Shown piece after piece: positions 23,471 through 35,100 of a stretch of DNA of 64,000 bases. The notes under the pieces are model-generated. The model searched no databases. It had not been told where the DNA came from and saw nothing but the letters and a program-made list of their open reading frames with translations. The number at the start of each line of letters is the position of its first letter. The stretch's first letter is position 1. A program made the translations under genes and the position numbers. The DNA comes from Clitoria ternatea (taxonomy: Eukaryota; Streptophyta; Magnoliopsida; Fabales; Fabaceae): NCBI GenBank assembly GCA_037962975.1, contig CM075674.1, positions 83,096,501 to 83,160,500 on the forward strand, written 5' to 3'.

Positions 23471-24655
23471 AAATAATATTATATCTACTATAATAATAGA
23501 TTTCTAAAACGATATGAAAATAAACCTAAAAAGTATAAAAGAGAGTTACTCTTACCTTATGATTTTGGTAGAACCTCATTCTAAAAATTTTATTTCTCTC
23601 TCTTACTCCCATCACTATCTCTCTAACACTACTATATTAAGAAAATTTAAACTGAATTGTGATTTTTCCTTCAGAAATCCTTCGGTATTTATAGCAGAAA
23701 AATACACTATGCATTTAAATATTTTATTATAAAAGTACTGTGCAATTTTTGGAATTTTTGTTTCTGGTTACTGTGTAAGTTTGAAATTTTCCTTCATACA
23801 CAGTGTTTTACATAGTGAATGTTGTCTGAATTATTAAGGCAAATAGTAACCATCCACTCGGTATATTTTAAATATTCAAAATAGTCCTTTTCAAAATTTA
23901 GCGATATTATATCAGTTTTCACTAATTTTATAATAAGTAATATAAAGTTTAAATTTTAAAAATCTAAAATTTTTTGTTAATAAAAATTTATTGGTACGTT
24001 TTTTATTTTTTTACGATTGATAAAAATCAAGATTTTTTCTCAAACCGATCATTTTTAGATAAGTCTATTTGAAATAGATTTTAGAAAGTTTTCTTATAAT
24101 TTAACTTTACTTTCTTGTAAATATTTTTAATTTTAAGTAATTTTATATGAATTTAAAATTATTTAAAATATATTATTTTATTAAAATATTTCAAAAAATT
24201 TTAGAAAATCATAAATAATATGTAGATTAAAAAGTTCTAAAGAACCATAATCTAATTCGTTTGAAATTTTATTTTAAAATTCTAATAAGAGTTAAATCAT
24301 AAATATGTAAAAACATAAATATAAAAACATAAAATAAAAGTTGTGAATAATAAAGATATTCAAATTTCTTAATATAATTTCATTAATCAATGAATACTAA
24401 TTAGGTCATTTTAAAATTCTCATTCAAAATACATATATATATTTATTTTTTTATTTTTTTATTTTTATATAAAAAATAAAATAATTAAATATAAGTACCA
24501 AAATTTCATAAAAATATTAATTAGTTAATAATCAACTAACTAATAGTAAGTATTTTCTCATTAAAGAGATATTAATATCTATTTTCTATTTGAGTAAAAA
24601 ATGGGATGTTACACTAGTTCTGTTCCCAGATTCTCTCTTACGGACTATTGCATCT

Positions 24656-24733
24656 TGGGGGTCACGCGGTACACAAACAAACCCTTTAGCCTAGTGTGAT
24701 CTCACATGCCTCAGTCGTACTTTCTTCCTAACA
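24656..24733 (+). repeat. Copia 3' LTR, right part
   Basis: Matches 923-1002 (GGGTCACGCG, CAAACCCTTTAGCC, TACTTTCTTCCTAACA) and is followed by the right target-site copy TATAT. Confidence 0.85.
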
Positions 24734-24738
24734 TATAT

Positions 24739-25711
24739 TAGTTTCAATAATTTATCTTGGTTTTTGGGCAGAAAAAATATTCTCAATGTTTCTATTAGTT
24801 TAGTGTAAAAATGCATGGCTTTTAGTCTTTGCTTTATTACATTTGATTTTGACATGGCCACGTGAAGAGACTCAAGAGAGACATTGACCATGTCTAATAA
24901 AACACGATAATCTATTGCTCGTACGTTGCGTATCCGGTAATACGCACAAAACCAAACCTACATTGGGTAATAATGCAGAACAAAAGGTGCCAACACGTGA
25001 TTGTCCAAAAAAAAGGTGCCACCACGTATGAATAGCATTTTTTATTTTAATTTCGTATTTATTTTATTTTATTTTTTCCTCTTTCATGCTTTGTGACTTA
25101 TCCCTTCCCCTGTCTCTTTTTCCCCTTTCGTTTATCTGGAAAGTGAGAACAACATGTCTCAAAGGTCAATGGTTCAGGCTTTAAAAAAAACAAAAATAGA
25201 AAAACACAGTAGATTGAGAAAAGAGAAATCTTGAATTTGAAAATAGAACATAAAAAAGGAAATCACAACAAATATAAAATGCACAAGATCAGAAAAAACC
25301 ATGGCTAAAGCAACAAAGCAAAAGCAAAAGAAACAAGAAAAAAACCAGAAAAAAACAACCCCGAACCTCTACAAAACAAAACAAAAAATAGAAAAAAAGG
25401 GGTTTGAATTGCCACCACCACCCCGGCTCCGCCACCTCTGACCCCTCTGGTTCCTTTTCTCTCCCTTTCTTTCCCTTTCCCTTCTTTTTCTCTTTTTCTT
25501 TCTCTCTCTCTTCTTTCTCCTTTTCACTCTCTAGCGCCCCACCCCTTCCTTTTTTTCACCCTTTGATTCCATTTCACTCTTTTATTTATTTATTCAATTG
25601 TCTTCGCCAAGGTCTCTATTTTGCCACAAGCTTAAATTCATTACCAAGAGTTTATGGATTCCTTCTTAACTTATCATTAATTCTACAAGTATTTAATTAT
25701 ATCCAATAACC
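24739..25711. other. Intergenic sequence between Copia and CACTA elements
   Basis: AT-rich, then an A-rich purine stretch (25190-25400) and a C/T-rich stretch (25430-25570). The 101-codon frame at 25404-25709 is low-complexity Ser/Phe/Pro and is not convincing. I see no known gene. Confidence 0.4.
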
Positions 25712-25739
25712 ATTCACAACTAAAAAAACCCTAAACAGC

Positions 25740-26420
25740 TACTTGAAATTAGCGACCACCGAACACCGTCGCTAATTAGCCACCGCCTTAGCGACCGCTT
25801 TATAAAAAAAGGGACCAAAAATATGTTAGCGACTTATTTAGCGACCGATAGAGGACGCGGTCGCTAATTATTGTAAAAACCGTCGTTAGTACGGTCGCTA
25901 TTTTTTAGCTCCACCTTGTTTTAGTTTCCCGCCAGGATTTTCTGTTGGCGCCAAATAGTAGCGACGGTAGAAACCGTCGCTAACGTTCCCTCTTCTCCAG
26001 CGACGGGGCACCCGCGTCGCTATGGTTTGTGCTAGTGACGGAAGCGTCCGTCGTGGCTAATTGTTTGGCCAACTTAGTGACGGACATTCTCTGCCGTCGC
26101 TATGATTTTCGCTTTCCCTCCATATTTTTCTTTTTAATAATGGAATTTAGTGACGGCGCGTTGACACCGTCGCTAATGTTCATGAGATTAGTGACGGAAT
26201 AACTTCACCGTCGCTATGGTTTTCGCCTTCCCTCCATAATTTCTTTAAGTTAGTGACGGTGAGGTGAAACGGTCGCTACTTTTTAGGAGGTTAGTGACGA
26301 CATTATTGTACCGTCGCTAAATCTCACTAGGTTAGGGACGGTGGTGTGTCACCGTCGCTAATATTCAGGAGTTTAGGGACGGTGGTAGCGTCGGGGGGTA
26401 GCCGTCGCTAAGGATTTAAT
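25740..26420. repeat. Left subterminal repeats of the CACTA element
   Basis: About twenty copies of AGCGACGG/CCGTCGCT in both orientations, often as facing pairs such as TAGTGACGG…CCGTCGCTA. Confidence 0.85.
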
Positions 26421-26439
26421 CTAACTCGACAGCAACCCC

Positions 26440-26652
26440 TTTCCCTGTCACTTGCCCTAACTTCCCCTTCCTCTTTCTTCAGTGCCGTCTCCCTCTCCTC
26501 CCTCTCCTCCCTCCCTTCGTCGGACCTCCTCCCTTCCTCCCTCCGTTCGTCTGCCTGCCTCTCTCAGCCGTCGTCCCCCTCTCCTCCCTCCGAACCCCTC
26601 TCTCACATCTGCTCCCTTTCTTCCTCCGTCGAACCTTCGGTGCCATTGCAGG
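26440..26652 (+). promoter_or_regulatory. Likely 5' untranslated exon of the CACTA transcript
   Basis: C/T-rich leader-like stretch directly after the subterminal repeats, ending in a strong donor CAGG|GTAAGT near 26651. It contains an ATG-less or chance Pro/Ser-rich frame only. The intron it would open spans to the TNP2 region. Inference from position and splice signal. Confidence 0.35.
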
Positions 26653-26659
26653 GTAAGTT

Positions 26660-28984
26660 TACTCGCTTGCTGTTCAATTTCTGTTATTTCTGCTTGCTTA
26701 TTCTTACTACACAACGACACATGCACAATTCTATTCACATGGAGTTAACTATCGTCAAAAATATTGTGGCCATTGTGCACTTATTTTTCTCTCATTCATA
26801 GTTCTAAAAGCTTTTATTATAATCTCTTCTGCTGCATTTTCTGGGTAATTTCATTTCACCTTCTTTGCATTTTTGTTAAATATTTTGAGAGCTTCTGTTT
26901 GAATTTATCATGTTCTTTGCAACTAATCAAAATTTCTGGCCCTCATGCAATTTGTTTTCATGAGGTGTCTTTTTAACTTAAAACTATCATGATTCAAGCT
27001 TAGGATTCTATCAGGCCATACATGTGCTTGCTTGTAGCCTTTAATAAGTAATTAGGTTGTCAAAATTTTCTTTAAACTTCTTTATTTGAAGCTTTCATAT
27101 ATCTTGCCTTTTAAGACTTCCTCATGGTTCCTGCTATTCATCCAGCATGAATGGCTTTAAAATTGACAAATTGTTAGCTTGACATTATGGTTTTATTTCT
27201 GTCCACTCTTTCTTCATCCATACCTGATACCTGTAGTGCAAAATATTGCATTATCTGTTGCAAAGATTAGACGCCAGATTCATGCATAGGTGTGATTGTT
27301 GTTGAAGAATCTAAGTGTAACTCAAAATCAAATAGATGTGAATAATGTGAGCAGTTTATAAGAGGCAGGACCTACATACTTACTTTTTAAGGTTTTGGAT
27401 TGTATTGTCATATCCAACATTGGTGGGTTGTTTTAAGGTTTTAGGTTGTATTGTGGTACTCAACATTTATGGGGCTACTTTCGATTTACTTCAGCCGGTC
27501 CTAATTGATTATGGATAACGAAAATAAAAAATAATCCAAAGATGCCTCTTGAAATGTTTCATGTTACTGTGCATCTACTATGAACTTCCTTATTAACCAG
27601 ACTATTGATGCATTCTCTTTTCATTTGTTACAGCCTTATCTAACTTGGCTTCCAAAAGATTTGAGGTATAAGAAATACAATATATTCTATGATATACTAT
27701 ATTTTACTTTCTCAGTTCTCAGCTGCTTGATTTCTGCCTTCTTTAATCAATCATTTGTATTTCAATTTTCATCCATCTTTTTCTGTTATTCATTTCTATT
27801 TGTAGTGTTTTTTGGAATTACTTGGACTGGACTAGTGCTGTGCTAAAATACCAACTAAGCCATAAATCAAACCAAATAGTTTTAAGAAAGTACAAATAAT
27901 ATAAGCTGTCCATTTACCTTTTAGTAAACAGTTTGGTTAACTGGATTTAAACCCTTTTGTTAATGAAATATGATTTAAAACCCTTTTTGGTTCAACAACC
28001 AATTTTTAAACTGGTTTTTCCTTTTAAATGGTTTGAAACTGGTTTGAACTCAATTTCAGCCAAAACCAAACCAGTTTAAATTTTTTTAATAGTGGTTCAC
28101 TTTGAAATAATGTATATTGTTTTCCTCAATAGGTGCTATGTTGGTCATATCTCACATTTCTACACTATCTTGGACACAATTATACCATCTTTTCCTCAAT
28201 AGGTGCTACTACATAATGTATATTGTTTCCTCAATTTTGATTCTCTTACCAATCTTGCTTCCGCTTCGAGCCTGGCACTCTCCCACTGTGCCATGTGGCT
28301 GAGGTTGGAAGCAGTCTTGGCACTCCCTCTTTTTTTATATTAACAGATTTCATTTCAGATTCCAGCAACCACCCCTACCTTCGTTTCAGACTTCGTTTCA
28401 TTTCAGATTTCATTTTAGATTATGAATTCATGAATTTAGACAGGGTTTTTCATTGGATAATGTTAGTTTTCTAGTTAAAGCTTATGTATTTGGAATACTT
28501 TTAGTTATTTATCTCTATTTTTTCTTTGCATATACAATATATATAATTATTTAATTTTATTGATTTGATTTAGTTAATTTTTTTAAAAAAAATAAAATTC
28601 AACATACCCGACTAACCTAAACTGTTGTTGAAGAACAAATTTGTTTGGTGTGGGCATTTAATTGATATAACACATACCTGTACCCACAATTTTAATTAAA
28701 AAAATCATAAATGTTTCATTTTTTAAAATTATTTGAAATACGGTAAGGATAGGTAGGGAAATAAAAGTTGAAAAGTATATGATTTAATATTTAAATCTTG
28801 CTTTTACTACATAATGATCATGTTAAACACCATCTATACTACATACAATACTACGTAATACACAAAAATATCAAAGAAATTATAATTTTTTTTCTCTATA
28901 TATAAAATAAGGGTTGATTTTGGTTGGACCTAAAGAAAGGGTGGAATTGGTCTTTTTTGGTGCTATTCATTTTCTTTTCTTGTA
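26660..28984. other. CACTA internal non-coding region
   Basis: T-rich, intron-like sequence with no recognisable coding domain. A near-duplicate TTTTCCTCAATAGGTGCTA occurs at about 28121 and 28190. Confidence 0.45.
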
Positions 28985-30770
28985 TGCTGCTAGCTACCTA
29001 TAATCTGCGTTGACTAGTGAAAAATCCCCGTAGCTTGTTTTTTCCTCTCTCTCAAACTGTTTCAAACCTGCTAATGTCTTGTTGCATTTTGGGCCAAAAA
29101 AATTGCATGGAAATTTTAGTCGCAGTCTTAGTGACCCCTGCGTGCCCTCCCACTTTCGAAGTATGGAACTCATGCATAACTTGTTGCAGAAAAGCAGAAT
29201 CTGATGGGAGCATAATTCTGTCCTTCCATATGACCATACCATTCTTAACACTATAATCTGTGTGTTGCATTTCATCATTAAGACAACTTTGATAAATCTG
29301 CGAAAGAGTGGGATCCTGTTGAGTCAAGGCAGCCACCTGATGAAACCAAGAATTAGAAGGAGCAGACCAAGCCATGATGAGACTTCTTGATAAGGCATCA
29401 ACTGGAATATTTTCCTTCCCCGATTTATATTGAATAGTGAAGTCATAGCCCAAGAACTTTGGTAACCATTGTTGTTGCTCTGGAGTCTGCAAAGTCTTAC
29501 TTGGTTGTATGATTCCTTCCTTAAGCATGCCATCAACCATCCTCTCAATTTCTTCCTTTTGACTATGAGGGTACCTATATGGTCTAACTTTCACAGGTGC
29601 AGAGCCCTCAACTAATGGAATAAAATGATCATGAGATCTAGGAGGTGGCAACCCAACCGGAGTACTAAAGATAGAGCTGTAAGTCCGCAGTAATAAAGCT
29701 AATTCTGGCTCCATATCCGTAGGCAGTTCTATTAAGGGAAAGAGGTGGGAGGTATCCTCAACCAATTTCATGTTGTAAATCTCAGCAATAGAATTTGTAT
29801 GCACAAGTCTTCGAATATGGTGTAATTGAGCCTCAGAAGGTAATGAGTCTGCACCTGTAATTTCTGCACAAGACCTTCTGCTGACATGTAATTTCCATTC
29901 CCCACCATGACTTTAAACTTAGAAGCAGGTTCCAGAGGAAGTTTAAGGAATTTAGCTATTCTTGGCTGTAAAAAATTATCGAAACTCCCCCTATCAATTA
30001 GCACATGAACAGGCAATGTATCAATATAAGCCCGAAAACAAATAGTACCCACTCCCATACCCCCTTTGAAAGCATTTAGGGACAAATGATGATCACCCTC
30101 TACAGCAATATGTTCTGGAGATTGCTCAAGTAAAGCATTCTCAAACTCTGAAACTTCAGTTTCCTCTAATTGTAGAACCATAAATTGTCTATTTAGGCAC
30201 TTATGATTGAAAGAAAACTTCTCATCACAAAAGTAGCACAACCCTTTCTCCCTACGAAGTTGCATTTCTGCTGGACTAATTTTCTTCACATTAGAATTTC
30301 TTAAAGGAGGTACCGATGGTGTAGGTAACAATGGAGGCAAGCCCTGTTTAAGTGGCAATTTAGGTTGAATATTGCTCTGAGTAAGGGATGAAGAACTCTG
30401 TGGATATCTGGAAGTGTACGTGGAAATAAGGGGTTTTGTAGATAATGGTTTATGGGGAGATGTGTACTTGTCTTCATACAATCTGGCTAAGGCTACTGCT
30501 CTTAGCAATGTAGGGGGCACTGAGCAATAATGTCACGTTTAATGTCAGAATGTAACCCGCTAATGAAACAATTCAGTAGTGCTTCGTCGCTAAGACCGAA
30601 TGATCTGTTAGCTAGTGACATAAATTTGAGATAATAATTAGAAATGGGACCTATTTGTTGAAGCTTAAACAATTCAGCCATGGGACAATCAAATGGAGAA
30701 GGGCCAAATTGTGACTCCAAAGCATGTGTAAGATCCACCCAAGTATTCACAGCATTAAAGGCCCCCTATC
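28985..30770 (-). pseudogene. Internally deleted Ty3/gypsy gag-pol fragment inside the CACTA element
   Basis: In minus-strand order: the gag core (ELFKLQQIGPISNYYLKF, ALLNCFISGLHSDIKRDI), a zinc knuckle CYFCDEKFSFNHKC, and a protease with VLIDRGSFDNFLQ (DSG changed to DRG). Next comes the N-terminus of RT (VRPYRYPHSQKEEIERMVDG, GIIQPSKT). That is fused directly to the RNase H end (LPKFLGYDFTIQYKSGKEN) and the H2C2 zinc finger of integrase (GGHAGVTKTATKI). Most of RT and RNase H and all of the integrase core are missing. No LTRs were found. The CYFCDEKF…HKC knuckle suggests a chromovirus of Reina type. Confidence 0.8.
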
Positions 30771-31148
30771 TGAATCCATTAGAGTGTTCTTACTTTTCTT
30801 ACTTGAACTTGGCCTTTAACATAATGGGATAGACCTTATATAAAACTGAGTAATTAGTAATCAATTTTCCAATTGAGCGCTTTATACAATGCCACCTTAG
30901 CTGCAATGTTCTTTGACTGTCTCTATTTGTTTAGTTTCCTTGCAATGTACTTAATCTATAATCTGTTTTACGTGTCTCTCTTTGTTTAGTTTCCTTGCTA
31001 TTCTTAACTATCCAACCAATTATTGGTTTGTCATACAAACTAGCACACGTTATGCGTGGTCTGTGATCGTTTGTCGACAGCCTCATATTCTTCGCTCACT
31101 TTTTTCCTCGAGGTAATCCCCTAACACTGACTTGCTCGTTATGTGTAT

Positions 31149-31465
31149 GCATGTGGGTTGTTGTTTGTTAGTGGAGAGTAGAGCTCATTAGGCATTGGTT
31201 TTGTGTGCTGATAACATGATTTTATATGCATGTGTAATGTTGTTTGTTAGTGGAGAGCAGAGCTCATTAGGTATTGCTTCTGTGTGCTGATAACATGATT
31301 TGAAGATGCATGTGTAATGTTTGTTTGTTAGTGGAGAGCAGAGCTCATTAGGCATTGGTTTTGTGTGCTGATAACATGATTCTTTATACATGTGTAATGT
31401 TGTTTGTTAGTGGAGATCAGAGCTCATTAGGCATTGGTTTTATGTAGTGATAACATGATTTGGTG
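31149..31465. repeat. Minisatellite, about 78-bp unit, four copies
   Basis: Units start with GCATGTG at about 31149, 31227, 31304 and 31387 and share TTGTTTGTTAGTGGAGAG, AGAGCTCATTAGGCATTGG and GTGCTGATAACATGATT. Non-coding, upstream of TNP2. Confidence 0.88.
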
Positions 31466-31784
31466 TTCATAACTCTGAATATCATATACAATGCGTATGG
31501 TATGTTTATTTATCTATACTGGGAAGTTTTCTGTATGTAACAGGTCATTCGTAAATTTAGGAATTGTCTAGTTTACAGGGGAGACTCTGCAAAAATTTTG
31601 ACAGGCTCCCTTTCTTAAGGAACTTAAAAAATAACACTCATGATTTAATAATGTAGGGTTTAGTCGTGTGTGTACCCATTAGATTCCCGTTCAAGTTTCA
31701 AAATAACTGGTTGATGTACCGTGTTGTGTTGGATCTTGAATTGTCCCGGTTGGACAGTTTGGTATGAATTTGTAACCTGTAGGG

Positions 31785-32013
31785 CGTAACCCATCAATGT
31801 TGTATGTGGTCTATCTTCAGAAGTTGAATGAATGTTCATTTGAAATTTCGGTTATGGTGTTTCGTATTGTCCCCAGGGTGTATGTCTGCGTGTGGTGTTT
31901 CATACCGTACGTATCTCTGTGTACTCGGGGACCGATGCGAAATGCTGCCGAAATTTCAAATGAACATTCATTCAACTCAAGATAGACCACATACAATTAT
32001 GGGATGGGTTACG
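31785..32013. repeat. Long inverted repeat just upstream of TNP2
   Basis: Arms 31785-31851 and 31948-32013 are nearly perfect reverse complements (TATGTGGTCTATCTT, GTTGAATGAATGTTCATTTG, AAATTTCGG), separated by about 96 bp. As RNA it would form a roughly 60-bp hairpin ending 140 bp before the TNP2 start codon. Confidence 0.88.
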
Positions 32014-32152
32014 GATGGTTGCATATTCATCCCGAATGGGATAGGGCCCTACCAATTTGCAACATCAAAGAGATAGAGTGATTCACAACCAATAGTCAAA
32101 TAAAATTTTGAAAATGTAAAGTAACAGAAATCGTGCTTGTTAGATTTTGTAA

Positions 32153-35100
32153 ATGGAGGTACCGGCAAATCGGCGATGGATGTACAACCGACTAGATCGC
32201 AGTCGGCGAGTGACTGAGGAGTTTATGATGGGGCTATTGGAGTTCATTCCGTTCGCTACGGCAAACACGCCTGGATTTGAAGTGACTCAGAAGATCCGTT
32301 GTCTGTGCTCAAGGTACAAATGCATGAGTTTTGAATACGCGGATGATGTCATGTGCCACCTAACTGAGAAAGGGTTCATGGAAACATACCACTGGTGGTA
32401 CAACCATGGTGAGCAGTTACCGCGTAGACCATCAGACGTAACCGTGCAACAATCTTACTACGAGGTTGGAGGAAACAGGGATACGTACAACAACATAGAA
32501 CAAATGGTAATGGATCATGTTGGACCCTCCACCGGGCGTATGCTGGAACATAATGACCAAGAAGGTCATGGGGACTCTGACAATGTAGAGGAGGATCCTA
32601 ATCCGGAGGTGAAGAGATTTTATGATTTGTTGGCGGCGGCTCAGACTCCATTGTGGGACGGGTGCAACAGTCACACTGAGTTATCCGCCTCCCTAGCTGC
32701 TTTAAGCCTAAAGGCAGATTATAATCTTTCTGGAGGTTGTTTTGATAGGATGGTCAATCTGATGGGTTCCACCATGCCTAGTAATCACAAAATGCCAGCA
32801 AACCTGTACCGTGCTAAGAAACAAGTGGCAAACTTGGGGTTGGGTTGTGTGAAGATAGAGTGTTGTGTTGGTGGATGTATGCTGTTCAGAAATGAGTTTG
32901 CAGACAAGAGTGTCACAAAATGTCTGCATTGTAATGAGGAACGCTACAAGACCGTTAAAAGGAGAGGGAAGGTAACCCGGATGGCCAGGAAGAAAATGTG
33001 GTACTTCCCTATAACACCGCGTCTTCAACGCCTGTATGCCTCATTGTCCACAGCAAAACACATGCGTTGGCATGCTCTGAACCGAACACAAGAGAGGTTT
33101 CTTTGCCATCCTTCCGACGGGAAAGCATGGAAGTGTTTGGATGAGCTATATCCGGACTTTTCCGGCGAGCCGCGCAATGTAAGACGGCTTATGTACTGAT
33201 GGGTTTAACCCGTTCGGTCAATACGGAAGAGCTTACTCTTGTTGGCTAGTCATCCTGACCCCATACAATCTGCCGCCTGATATATGTATGAAGAGGGAGG
33301 TCATGTTTCTATCTATACTGGTTCTAGGACCCAAAAATCCAAAGGCGAACATAGACGTGTTTTTGCTACCGTTGGTTGAAGAGTTATCACAATTATGGGA
33401 TGTCGGGGTAATGACATACGATGCGTCTTTGAAGAACAACTTTATGATGCGTGTTGTTTTGATGTGGACTATTAACGACTTCCCGGCCTATGGTATGCTT
33501 TCTGGATGGTCCACGTCTGGGAAGCTTGCTTGCCCTGTATGCATGGAACATACCGGGGGGGAATCACTCCCTGTTAGTGGCAAGACAAGTTTCTTTGACT
33601 GTCATAGAAAGTTTCTACCATTGGATCACCCGTTTAGGAGGAACAAAACCGCTTTTAAGAAGAACAAGGTTGTTAATGAACCTCCACCCTGTAGGTTATC
33701 TGGTGCACGGGTTTGGCAGAGGGTCGAAGAGTATCCTTACATCTGGGACAAGAGTGTTAAGGAGTTTGCGGGTTATGGTAAAGAACACCACTGGGTGAAG
33801 CAGAGTGTCTTGTGGGATTTGCCATATTGGAAAGACTTATTGTTAAGATATAACATTGATGTCATGCACACTGAACGTAATGTTTTCATGAATATTTTTG
33901 ACACTGTTATGGACATCAAAGGGAGAACAAAGGACAACGAGAAGAGTCGTCTAGACCTTCCGATTTGGTGTTCCAGGAAGGAGTTGGAGTTGAGGGATGC
34001 AGGACGTGGAAGAATGTTTAAACCCCATGCAAAATATGCTTTAACTAGACCACAACAGATTGCTGTGTGTATTTGGATGAATGGGTTGACCCTGCCTGAC
34101 GGATTCGCTTCTAACTTGAGTAGATGTGTCGACGTGAAGGAGGGCAGGGTGTTTGGCATGAAAAGTCATGATTGCCATGTGTTTATGCAACAACTACTCC
34201 CGTACGCGTTTCATGCCTTACCGAAGCCTATTTGGAAGCCGTTGGTAGAGTTGAGTCACTTCTTTAAGGAGTTGACGGCTACTTCGTTGACTATGGAGAA
34301 ACTTGTGAAGATGGAAGAAACTATCCCGGTATTGATTTGTAAGTTGGAGCAGATTTTCCCACCAAGTTTTTTTGACTCCATGGAGCATTTGCCTATCCAT
34401 CTACCGTACGAGGCATTGGTTGGTGGCCCAGTGCAGTATCGTTGGATGTATCCATTCGAAAGGTGAATGCTTGGTGAACTCTTTTATTTCCTTGCAAACA
34501 CTTCTTATAATAGTATTTTCTAACTTAACACTATCTTGTTAATGATGTTGAAGATTCTTACACTCTTTAAAAGATAAAGTGTCGAACAAAGCCTGCGTTG
34601 AAGCATCAATTTGTGAGGCATACTTAGTCGAAGAAATGACAACCTTTGCTTCTTTCTATTTTCCGACGGAGATAGAAACTAGAATGAGTAAAATTCCCCG
34701 CAATCTTGGGGTAGCCAACCGCACAGGGTTTGATGAACAAACATCGATTTTCAACTATCCTGGTCACCCGGGGGGCAGGCTCATAAAATGTTACATTGAT
34801 GAGAAAGATCGAAAGGCGGCTCACTTGTACATTCTTCTAAATTGCCCAGAAGTGGAACCCTTTATTGAGTAAGTCATAGAAGTTATATTATACATTCTTA
34901 ACGTAGCTTTTATAGTATCTAAATTTGTTTCCTTTGAATAGCTTATACACAGATATGCTAAAACTTGAGCAAAATGATTTAACTGATGACCAAATTCATA
35001 GTGAGGTGTCATCCAAGTTCGTTGGTTGGTTCGCGCAACACGTAAGACCCGTATACCAAGTGTTTTTAAGCCTATTTGCTTCTAACTCCCGTTATCTAAC

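Larger units (their letters stand above)
19966..24613 (-). repeat. Repeat A: gypsy-LTR-like sequence inside the Copia 3' LTR
   Basis: Its right end GGGATGTTACA is the reverse complement of TGTAACATCCC, the usual start of plant gypsy LTRs. About 3.4 kb of it (without the solo LTR at 20772-22039) matches repeat B (49552-55544) in order, including GACACTAGGGAGCGACC, a GCATAGG block and an AATAGTAA block. The left end is not clearly defined; a stretch from 19709 to 19965 is unassigned. No gag or pol is seen, so it is a solo or truncated LTR. Confidence 0.65.
521..24733 (+). mobile_element. Decayed Ty1/Copia LTR retrotransposon, host of nested insertions
   Basis: The element is bounded by 5-bp direct repeats TATAT (516-520 and 24734-24738). 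Its LTRs start TGTTAG-like (TATTAG on the left, TGTTAG at 19538) and end CCTAACA (1002 and 24733). The 5' LTR is 521-1002. The 3' LTR starts at 19538 and is split by a later insertion. Only the reverse transcriptase and RNase H part of the internal region survives. Gag, protease and integrase are missing, and part of the RT is inverted. A Tat gypsy element sits between pol and the 3' LTR. All Copia reading frames carry stops or shifts, so the element is dead. The nesting order shows it is older than the Tat element and repeat A. Confidence 0.85.

Noticed and set aside
19859..24618. CTAGT at 19859-19863 and 24614-24618 as target duplication of repeat A
   Set aside because: The right copy abuts the LTR-like end, but the sequence after the left copy starts TCTTG rather than TG and lacks similarity to repeat B, so the match may be chance.
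24691..24891. 66-codon minus-strand frame next to the Copia right end
   Set aside because: It crosses the LTR boundary and the target duplication, so it cannot be an old gene, and it shows no domain.
25404..25709. 101-codon plus-strand frame rich in Ser, Phe and Pro
   Set aside because: It lies in a C/T-rich simple stretch, has no recognisable domain, and its composition explains the open frame.
26457..26748. Overlapping open frames on both strands (Pro/Ser-rich and Gly/Arg/Glu-rich)
   Set aside because: Both arise from a C/T-rich leader-like stretch between the CACTA subterminal repeats and a splice donor; no domain is seen.
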